Assembly: GCA_002964805.2 (NCBI GenBank)
Contig: PUDQ02000001.1
Span: 7,526,001 to 7,590,000 of the forward strand
Source: Trametes villosa
Lineage: Eukaryota > Basidiomycota > Agaricomycetes > Polyporales > Polyporaceae
DNA: 64,000 nucleotides
Direction of reading: 5' to 3'
A program made the translations under genes and the position numbers. Shown one piece after another: positions 21,778 through 30,545 of this stretch (its first letter is position 1; each line of letters opens with the position of its first letter). Below the pieces are notes generated by a model, which was not told where the DNA came from, ran no database searches, and was given only the letters and a program-made list of their open reading frames with translations.

Positions 21778-22653
21778 ATGGCCCCAGTCTTCTCGAAGGA
21801 AATCGTGGGATTCTTCGTCACTTACATGGACTTCCCAACCCTCCTCGCCTTCCGCCTGACGTCCCGACGATCACTCCAGCTTGTGCGAAAGGAGCTCCAC
21901 ACCCATCTTCACCAGATCATCTCCGCCTTCGTCCCGAACCCCTCATTCCTCCTGAGCAAACTCGACACGCACGGAGCATTCATAGGCGGCTCGGTGGCCC
22001 TCCAGTTCTTCCTTCGCGAGACGGACGTCGACCCCAAGAACCTCGATATCTACCTTCCATACGACACCTACCCCCCGCTCTTCCACCACATGTTCGCCCA
22101 TCAGGGGGGCATGATCCACTTCGGAGCACGGTCGATCGCTTCTACCCCTCACATCCTCGCCGACCGAGTGGTGACCTTCACGACGCCACTCGGGACTGTG
22201 ACGTTGTGGCTGAGCGACGCCCATACCCCCTTCCTCCCGATCGTGTGCGAGCCGACGTCGGCGCACTTCCTCTACGTCAACTCGACTCACTTCGGATGCG
22301 CTTATCCGAACCTCCTCTTCCAACGTCGCGCCATCGCCGGTAACCCTCGCATCGCAGGCTTCGACGACGCGGTCGCGAAGTGCAAGTCGCGTAACATCGA
22401 CCTCCGTCTGTCCGCGCACATGTGGACGGACCTCGCACATGAAGGCTCCTGCGCTGCGAACTTCTTCAACTGCCCAGCTCAAGCGCGGACGTTCACTGAC
22501 CCGGGGAGCCTGAGGGGAAGGATGCATCCATTGAGGGATGTAGAGGTGGATCCCGGCGTAGTCTGGAGGCTGGACTACCGTCCGTGCGGAGGAGGGTGTG
22601 CGCAGCCGAACGACGCTCTACCTATCCCCCGTCTCCTACAGAACTTGATCTAG
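21778..22653 (+). CDS. F-box / nucleotidyltransferase-fold protein 2
   Basis: A single exon of 291 residues. Residues 5-40 look like an F-box (EIVGFFVTYMDFPTLLAFRL then TSRRSLQLVRKEL). The NTase-like pattern is GGSVALQFF followed by DPKNLDIYLPYD (residues about 68-96). The C-terminal block is RNIDLRLSAHMW, then Cys-rich segments (SCAANFFNCP, CGGGCAQP). Motif order and spacing match the protein at 16401-17423, making them divergent paralogues flanking genes B and C. A TATA-like GTTATAAAAA at 21651-21660 lies about 120 bp upstream. Function unknown; a catalytic NTase would need a third Asp later in the chain, which I could not assign. Confidence 0.7.
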   Translation: MAPVFSKEIVGFFVTYMDFPTLLAFRLTSRRSLQLVRKELHTHLHQIISAFVPNPSFLLSKLDTHGAFIGGSVALQFFLRETDVDPKNLDIYLPYDTYPPLFHHMFAHQGGMIHFGARSIASTPHILADRVVTFTTPLGTVTLWLSDAHTPFLPIVCEPTSAHFLYVNSTHFGCAYPNLLFQRRAIAGNPRIAGFDDAVAKCKSRNIDLRLSAHMWTDLAHEGSCAANFFNCPAQARTFTDPGSLRGRMHPLRDVEVDPGVVWRLDYRPCGGGCAQPNDALPIPRLLQNLI

Positions 22654-22913
22654 TCTTAGTTTGCGTGTATGTAACTCGGGCACCGAGCCAAACACAAGGG
22701 ACATACGGCCCCGCGATACCGCTTTCCTACTCCGCGGCTTCAAGGGAACTAGCGCCCAGCGAGCCACCGCGGGAACGCTCACTGCGCGAAGTCTCGAGAC
22801 GCCTCGCCGCCCTCCCCTTCGTTTGCGACTTCATTGCGTGATGCCGTCGATGCAACCCATGCCCGCCCCGACATATCTGTGTACACGCCTCTCTCTGGCA
22901 GCCACCATTCGCC

Positions 22914-23877
22914 ATGTTGGATGACTCTCCAACTCTACGCGCTGCCAACCACGACACGACGAACAGCCATGCTGAGGAAATAGACGACGGTGCTCGCGAC
23001 AGGGGCGACTCTGGCACTGACACTTCCTGGGACGATATCGGAGACAGAACGCCCGCCGTGGAGCTATGGGTTCCTTCGAGCATGTTCCAGTACGTCGCGA
23101 TGTGCATCCTCGGCCTGCCGCCGTTCGTTAACGCCAACCCAACAGTCGTTTGCACAAAATCCTCACATATTCCGACACCGGCGCCATGCGCTTCAATCTC
23201 GGCGACGTTCCTGATAGCTGCGAGTGGGGGACCGGTCCGGACTCTTCTCGTCTTGTCAGTGAAGGTCGAGTTGTCGAGATATGGGCGGTGGGGCATCTCA
23301 AGAGCATGTTGTTTTTCGCCGCGGAGCGCGATCCTCGCCCCCGGGCGCGCATTTCCCTTGATCTCCTCCGCGACATCGACCGTTCGAATGCAGAGCAGCT
23401 GATGGGGCGGGCTCAGCACGGCGGCTCGCAAGGTACGCAGATCACTACTTCGGGCTGACTGAATGACAATAACGGCATGCGTAGTACGTTCTTGGCTCGG
23501 CCAAGCCGACTTCTGTGCGGATAGGGTGGACTCGCCCGCCACGAACCGGAAGGTGAGCACGAGTTGAACCTCATAAACAACTCATCATTAATCTCGCGAC
23601 GACGTAGATCTTCCAAGACATCTTCGACGCGAGACTCGAGTTCAGGAACAAGCGCGACATGCCTGTTCTGGCGCTCTCGGACATAGCGGTGGGGGATCTC
23701 GTTTTGGTTGAGTGCTGGTTGGTGCGCAGCCGTCTGGAGAAGACTCTGCATGGAAGATGGTGGTCGGCATGGACGACGACCTTCCATATGCGTGCGTTGA
23801 GCTTACTTGCGTCCCGTAGTACACAGTCCACCGCGCCGTCGAGCAGCAGTGTCTGCACTTTCGACGACGTCCTGTGA
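22914..23877 (+). CDS. Unknown protein D, paralogue of C and E
   Basis: Four exons (22914-23089, 23146-23432, 23485-23552, 23608-23877) give about 266 residues. An acidic, disordered N-terminus (DGARDRGDSGTDTSWDDIGD) is followed by domain 1: HRLHKILTYSDTGAMRF, CEWG, EIWAVGHLKSMLFF, LLRDIDRSN. Domain 2 is IFQDIFDARLEFR, SDIAVGDLVLVECWLVRSR, WWSAWTTTFHMRALSLL. It lacks the Pro/Ala-rich region of C and ends in a Ser-rich tail. Intron positions between domains correspond to those in C and E, which supports duplication from one ancestor. Function unknown. Confidence 0.68.
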
Positions 23878-24073
23878 TGCACGTATCGTAGCAAGCACTA
23901 GTCCGTGTAGAACCTTCGAGATCACTGCCGAACCTTCGAGCAAATCCAGCTGCGCGGGCGTCTCCAAGCACACGAGCACGCTATCATGCGTCCTCCATGC
24001 AGCACAGCATATCGACGTGACCGGTGTCGTGTCCTGTGAAGCACAACATGAACACGCCATCGAATTCGCTAGG

Positions 24074-24079
24074 TATAAA
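24074..24079 (+). promoter_or_regulatory. TATA box candidate for gene E
   Basis: TATAAA lies 65 bp upstream of the ATG at 24139 but only 26 bp upstream of the in-frame ATG at 24100. This favours 24139 as the real start. Confidence 0.4.
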
Positions 24080-24138
24080 GAGCCGCATCGCGGCGGACGA
24101 TGGCCAACAACTCGACCATCGCCCCCCTCCTCCCTGAC

Positions 24139-25113
24139 ATGTCTTCAAGCCGCAAGCGAGCCCGGTACGTGGAACATACCCTCGCACACTGCTCGCGCTA
24201 ACATGCATACTGTCGACTAGTGAAGCGACGGACAGCCCGGATGTCATAGAAAGGCTCTTACTCCCGGCACCCCCGGAGAAGTCGAGCGAAGAGTCCGATT
24301 CATGCGAGTCCCTCGGACGCGACGCGATCGTACTGCCGTGGTGGCTGAAGGACTACTCCCTCGAGTGAGTGTGACGCTCTTCGACCTGTCCGTATACTAA
24401 CACGTCCCCCAGTCGGCTGCGTACTTTCTTAGAGTATCGCGACAACCAGGGCAGGGCCGCACTCGCCAAGGTGCCGAGCTCCGCGGACTGGGGGAAGGGT
24501 CTCTACGCCGACACCCTCTGCGTCGAGGGGCGCCCACTCCAACTGTGGGTCGTAGGCGTGCTGCAGACGATATCGTACCTCGCGTGTCAGACGTCCGAGG
24601 ACACCGGCTGCGGTGTCGTGGTAAGACTCTTACGCGACGTCGATCGCGACGCCTTGGCGAGGCTGTTCGCAAAGAGTCATCCTGCTCCTCGTACGTGACG
24701 CTCTGTAGGCCGCAAATCATCAGACTAATAACGATCTATAGGTCATCCCGAAGTCGCCTTCCATGCGAGCCATCTCACTAAGGGTATACACAGTATCAAG
24801 GCGAGTACGAGTACGATAACACCTTGATCGTCGTACGCAGCTAACGTCCCCTCAGCTATTCTCCGACATCTACGACGCCACGACCGCCTATCGCGCGGAC
24901 ACGGCGATGGCGCGGCTCTCCTCGTTACAACTCGTCGTCGGTGACATTGTACTGGTCGAGGCTGCCGTGCATCGCTACAATGTCGCCCCAGTACTTGGGC
25001 ATCGTTGGGCTAGTTGGAAAGTGGAGTTTGATCTGCTGAGCATGTCCAGGCTGGTAGAGCGGGTTACCGTGAAGGAAGAGCGTGTCAGTAACAACTTCCC
25101 GTTAGTGTTGTAA
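24139..25113 (+). CDS. Unknown protein E, paralogue of C and D
   Basis: Five exons (24139-24164, 24221-24364, 24413-24690, 24742-24800, 24856-25113) give about 254 residues. The fourth intron uses a GC-AG border (AAG followed by gcgagt). The N-terminus MSSSRKRAR resembles that of C. Domain 1: DRLRTFLEYRDNQG, SADWG, LQLWVVGVLQT, LLRDVDRDAL. Domain 2: LFSDIYDATTAYR, LVVGDIVLVEAAVHRY, RWASWKVEFDLLSMSRL. An in-frame Met at 24100 would add 13 residues, but a TATAAA at 24074 makes 24139 more likely. E is the last gene of the accessory island before core genes resume. Function unknown. Confidence 0.68.
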
Positions 25114-25596
25114 TGTGATGTGAAAGCTGTCGCGTTATTCGAATGTTCTGCACTCTACAACGCTTGATTGAAGGAAGCTACTTTACTATCTCCTCTACAT
25201 GCTACATCGGCTAATTCTCCGGCACAAGACGCTGAGCGCGTGGTTTGGGGGGAGAGTTCGCGTGAGTCAGGCGGGCTGAAGAAACCGGGCCATAGGCCAC
25301 GTGGGTGTGGAATCGGAGTTGGCGTGCGGAGCATCGCCGTTCACCCCTAGTAATCCAAGGCGTTGTTTCGGAGAAGCTCGCGACGCTCCGAGTCGCGGGC
25401 GGGCGCTTGCATTAATGAGGCGCGGTCGCACGTGAGCGTGGTTGTTTGCGCAAACAACAACACGTCGGTGGCTGTCTGAGTCTCGGACGGCCAACCGTGT
25501 TTGTCTCCTCTCAACCACCTCCACCACTGCGACCGGCCTGTTCTTCCATGACCGCTTGACGACTGTCTTTACTCTGGGAGCTGTGTACATAGCGTG
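25114..25596. other. Gap between protein E and the BRCT gene
   Basis: About 480 bp with no gene. It contains CTAG followed by T at 25347-25350 (possible Helitron 3' end) and an 18-bp perfect palindrome at 25441-25458. It should include the promoter of the BRCT gene. Confidence 0.4.
25441..25458. repeat. 18-bp perfect palindrome
   Basis: GTTGTTTGCGCAAACAAC is its own reverse complement and lies about 140 bp upstream of the BRCT gene start codon. It may be a dimeric transcription-factor site or a cruciform-forming element. Confidence 0.6.
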
Positions 25597-26527
25597 ATGG
25601 ACAAGTTTGTCACCGTCAAGAAGCCGGCGTCTGTGCCCCTCGGCAAGGACGACGGGAAGAAGGATCGGCAGAAGTTCAGATACAACCCCTATGGTGTAAG
25701 CAAGGCGAACGAGCGCAAGTTTGAAGACTGGAAGGACAAGAAGAGAACGGAGAAGTCAGTAACTGACGTTAGATGCCCGTCAAGTAGAACAGTGGCTGAG
25801 CCACTTCGACTACAGGATTTTGGCGCCCCTGCTTAAGGAGGGTCAGAGCAAACCGTCGTCGTCGGCTCTCACCAAGCACCTTCTCAACACGCTGGGAGAC
25901 AAGTCGAACCCAATCACGCACTCCGACATCTATCAGCGCTCAGGTAAGTTTGTTGGTCATGGTCGCGTGCGACATCGCCGCTCATAGCTTCACAGATCAC
26001 ATCAGTTCAGCGGCGACCGGGCACCAGGTGTCTGACGGCCGCGGACCTCACAAGGCGTACATGGAGGTCCGGAGGGAGAAGCTTGCCCAACAACTGCCTG
26101 AGAAGCCCACTGAAGGAGCACAAGTGCTGCGCAATGTCCGAGTCTACATCAACGGCTATCTGGACAACACAACCGATATCGAGATGAAGAGGATCGTCAC
26201 CCTAGCGGGAGGACACATGTTGTAGGTGCACTCGCTGTGGATACGTTGAGGGCGCGGAGTGAGCAATAACCCAGACACACGGCGTCCGGTGCAACGCACA
26301 TCCTGACGTCGCAGCAACTGAGCGGCGCGAAGACGCAGAAACTGTTGACGAGCAAGTCGAAGAACCTCGTGCACGTTGTGCGCCCGGAGTGGGTGACGGA
26401 CAGCATCGAGGCGGGCAAGCGGCTGTCTGAGCGGGAGTACTCGGTCATCAAGCAGACGAACATGCTCAAGATCACGGACATGTTTGGAGCGGGACCTTCG
26501 CGCAAGGCGGGCCAAGAAGACAAGTGA
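25597..26527 (+). CDS. BRCT-domain protein, Rev1-like BRCT without polymerase
   Basis: Four exons; the last three are clear (ending 25943, then 25996-26221, then 26275-26527). The first junction is ambiguous. A 34-nt intron (25759-25792) or a 46-nt intron (25755-25800) both keep phase. The N-terminus is basic (MDKFVTVKKP, then FRYNPYGVSKANERKFEDW). The BRCT domain is VRVYINGYLDNTTDIEMKRI, GGHMLHTASGATHILTSQQL, VVRPEWVTDSIEAGKRL. This is closest to the BRCT of the translesion polymerase Rev1. The protein stops about 30 residues after the domain, so there is no polymerase part. A DNA-damage adaptor role is inferred from the domain. Confidence 0.72.
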
Positions 26528-26904
26528 CGCAAGACGCGAGTAACATGACTGGCATGCGCCAATGACGGACCGGCTATGTATCGATTATTTACTGTGTGTA
26601 TCTCGGCGTCCTACTGTGTACCCAATGTAGTATCTGTTCGCAACTCATCCAGAATGTCGAATGTATTGCGATGAGAGGGCCGGGGAGATACCTGAGCGGA
26701 GGAACCGTGTTCCTGGAAGGAGAGCGCGGTATAGCCGATCGAGATCGTATCTGGCGAGCGCGCGGTGCAGTCGCGCTGCCTGTTTCGCTCCAATCCGCCG
26801 TCAGAGCCTTGTGCACCTCCCCCACTCTCCGCAGTGTCCACTCCTTTCCTCAACTGTCTTCCCTCCTTCCGCTGCAAGCTCGTACATAGCACCCAAGCAC
26901 GCAT
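26528..26904. other. Intergenic gap, BRCT gene to EFR3
   Basis: About 377 bp. No coding feature supported. Pyrimidine-rich runs near 26815-26880 fit an EFR3 leader. Confidence 0.35.
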
Positions 26905-29900
26905 ATGCATATCCCATTCACCCCTAATCACGTCCAGCTCGTCGCCGCATGCTACCCGCCCAACGCCGCCCTCCTCACCGCGGGCCCTGAATATGCACCC
27001 AACTCCCAGGAACTTTCCCGCCTCACGTACTATGCCGCGAACCGCCCAGAGAAGATAAACAAGCTCGGGAGCGAGCTCGAGAAGCGGGTCAAGGCGGACG
27101 CCAGGAAGGCCGCAGCTGGCAATACTCGGGCACGCGCGTGAGTCCTCTTGTCTGCCCTTGCGGGATGCGCCCAGACGGATTGCGTTCGCCAGCTCGCTCC
27201 TCATCACCCTCGCCATTATCAAGGCTCTTGCGACGGAATGTCGCAGAGACATGGCGCTGCTGTCGCCATCGCTCCTCTCCTCTGTGAATGTGACCCTGTC
27301 CTCACTTTCTGCGGACCTCGAGATTGCGGCGCGTGCCGCCTCAGTTGTGCGTGGTATATTTCTCGTGTCCCTCTCGGTAGTGCTTACGCCCTGTAGTTCA
27401 CAACATGGACCACCTATACCGATGGGCTGATCATCGGCGTCGATTTGAGGGTGACAGAAGACTACATGTCATGTCTCCGCCACTTTGCTAGGTTAGGCCA
27501 CCTAGAGCACAGCGACCACGAGACCCGCAACAGGTGAGGACCACACATCATACTTCCTTGGTTTTTCCCTTATCATTACTCTCTTGCGTTCACAGAACGA
27601 GACTCATTGGCCTCGCCGCACTCGTCGGAGCGGTCAACTCGGAGGCGCTCTACAAGCCTTCTGCACAGTTCCAGCCGCAGGTGTCCATCATCATGCGCGC
27701 CCTTCTCATTCCCCTGCTGCAAGTCGACGTGTCAGTGCTCAATCACGAGTGAGCTCCTCTAGTTTTCCGCCAGCTGTATGCTAACCGCCCCCTTCTCAGG
27801 ATCGCCGACATCAAAGAGCAGCCAAATTCCCCCATTCTCGACGAGTTCCGCTCGCGCCCCACGCTGGAGCGCCGCGCCGCTTCCATACACGTCCACATCG
27901 ACGGCGATCAAGGCCCGACGTCGGGGGACGTCGCGAACACCGCGCTGCGCGGGGTCTCGTCGCTACTGGGGCACACCCGCGGTCAGCAGGCCTCCCTGGT
28001 CGTGCAGGCCGCGCTCGACACGCTGGACGAGCGTGGCAGCTGGGCGCAGCTCGAACATTGCCGGTGGCTCGCAGAAAAAGCGGCGGAATGGACGCAGTAC
28101 CAGTACCGGTACGGCATCCCGACGCGGCTGGTGGAGTCCCTTGCGGCGGGGCAGGACGCGCCTGAGCCGACGCAGAGGCAGTCGACGCTTGCTGCTATGA
28201 TCACCGCCGTTTTCACGTCGCCGACCCCACTGGTGAACTTGTCGACGTCGGACATCGTCGCCAGCCTCATCACCATCACTATCCGGCGCATTACCGTCTC
28301 GCCGGAAGATTCGCTATTGCCTGCGCTGGTGGAGTGCATATCCTCGTTGGGCACTCACGTCTACTATGCGGACCAGATACAGGACCTCGCGGAAGACCTC
28401 ATACGGCGCCTCGTTATTCTCGAGGCAAACGGCATCCCAGGAGTAGCCAAGGCAAATCGCCAGCAGGCAAGAACACAAGCCGTTCGCTGTCTTCTAGCGG
28501 GGCTGCTCGGTCTCATCCACGCCGCCGACATGCACGACGCGGGCAAGGATGCCGAGGAAGATGCCAAGACCGTCGGGACAAGTCCGACCCTCCCCCCTAT
28601 GTCGGAGCGGACATCGCACGACGGCCTGTCGCAAGGACACATACGACCATCGCGCCGCACGAAAGTCGGCCCCGAAATCTGGCAAGACACCCTCTCCCTG
28701 CTTTGTGACGGAGACTACGCCGTGCGCGCCGACTATGCGCGCGCGCTCGTCGCGTACATCGAGAACGAGATCCCCAAGTTCGCAGACAAGGCGGACTCGG
28801 ACGGTGTGCGCCGCCCGCGTCCGCTCGCGGAGGGCCCGACGCAGAAGTCGAACACGTTCAACACGATGCTCTTCGGCGACTCGACGACGCGCTTCCTCAA
28901 CGCGCTGCACGCGTGCGCGTACGCGCTCGCGACGTCGCCCCGGCTGGGCTTGCGCAATAGCGCGTCGTCGTCGCCCCCGCCTTCGGAGCGCGCATCGCCT
29001 GCGCACACGAACGGCGACGACGCGAGTGCGCGCTCGCGTGCGGGCGACGCTCCGAGCGAGACGGCGACGGCGGAGCGGCGCTCTATGAACTTGCCCTCGC
29101 GGTCACGGCGCGCGTCGCTCGTGCTTCGTATGCTCAAGGACGCGCCCGCGCGCATGTCCGCGCGCGTCGCGGCGGACTTCTCGGATATTGGGAACGTGCT
29201 TGCGATCCTGACCGCGGCGCACGAGCAGCTCCCCGTCCGCAGTTTGCTCACCGGCATCCCGATGCTCGTTGCGTTAGACGGCGCGACTCGCGTAGGTGAT
29301 GAGCCCGGTGCGGAGACCGTGGCGACTGTGCGGGTGGTCAAGGAGCTCGTAGCGAGGACGTGGCTTGTTGTGGGCAAGGTATGGGAGTGCCCTGCTGTCA
29401 CTGAGGTTGCAGAAAAGGTGTGTCCACGCTATACCCATCCTTCATTCGTATGCTTGCTAACATAGCCTATTAGGTTCTGTCGGCCCTTCCCCCTGTGTCC
29501 CCTCTACCGAGTCCGCCAGACTGGCAGTTCGGGTCCCTCCAGCCCCCGCAACAACCACTACCTTTCCCCTCCGACGTGCCGTCCAGCGGGCCGTTGCCTG
29601 ACATTGACACGGATGCGGTATTGGATGCCCTCTCCTCGGCACCTAACGTACAGGAGGCTACAGGTCTCGGCCAGACAGACCTGCTCCGCCGATTACGCGC
29701 TGACTGGTCCCCCGACGGCGCATACAATGAGTGTAAGCATCAATGTTCCCACCAGTACCTCACGCGAAAACCGTCTGATCTTCCCTCCTCTCTAGCCATC
29801 GAGACGAAGTCCCGCATCGACAACCTCTCCGCAGACGGCCTCTCGCCGCTCATCAAGGTCGCACCCGCGCTCATGCACGCCGACAACATCTCCATGCAGA

Positions 29901-30324
29901 GCCTCGCGCGCTCGGGGCGCGGCGTCGGCGTGACGGACCTGCGCGAGGCGCTCGAGGGCCGGAGCAGCATGTCGAACCCGAACCTCGCCGCGCCCGGCGC
30001 GCGCGTGCCCTCGCTCTCCACGCTCGACCACGCCTCCGCGGTGTACTCGGGCGCGGGCGGCGAGCCGTTCGCGAAGCTCGCGCCGACGCGCTCGCGCCCG
30101 CAGGCCCGCGTAAGGCCGCGGCCGGGAGAGGTGCGCGAGGTGCTGAACAAGCTGGGGATCGGGAAGCAGAACGGAGGCGGGAACTTGAAGTCGTCGTTCC
30201 CTGCGGTGCAGAAGGCGCAGCCGAGGTAAGTGCGGCCTGCCTGGTGTGATGTAGGGTTGTCGTGCGCTGTGCTGACGAGGGACACAGAAATTCACCGGCC
30301 TTCACACCCCCGTACACAACGTGA
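26905..30324 (+). CDS. EFR3: EFR3, plasma-membrane scaffold of PI4-kinase
   Basis: Eight exons (26905-27137, 27193-27346, 27397-27533, 27596-27748, 27800-29417, 29474-29732, 29796-30225, 30288-30324) give about 1006 residues, all in phase. The N-terminal family block is HVQLVAACYPP, NSQELSRLTYYAANRPEKIN and GSELEKRVKADARK. Helical repeats follow (LLITLAIIKALATECRRDM). The C-terminal 300 residues are low-complexity. EFR3 anchors the Stt4/PI4KA complex with Ypp1/TTC7 at the plasma membrane for PI4P synthesis. Confidence 0.9.
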
Positions 30325-30545
30325 CCGCCGTGCGCACACATGTCAGACCCCAGAGGCGTTGCATACTGTTTTCATTTGGATCTCTCATCACACTATTTGG
30401 CTGGGGCTGCTACCATGGAGGGGTCGGGGCTGTCATGGACAGTCCAGAGTTCAGGTTCGCCACTTGTAGCTAGTTATGTATCATTTCACCCGTCGGTCCT
30501 CCGTCCACATTCTACTTGGAATCTAATACCGTTAATTTGTCCGTT

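Noticed and set aside
25597..26527. Full Rev1 DNA polymerase
   Set aside because: Only a BRCT domain is present; no polymerase palm motifs follow before EFR3.
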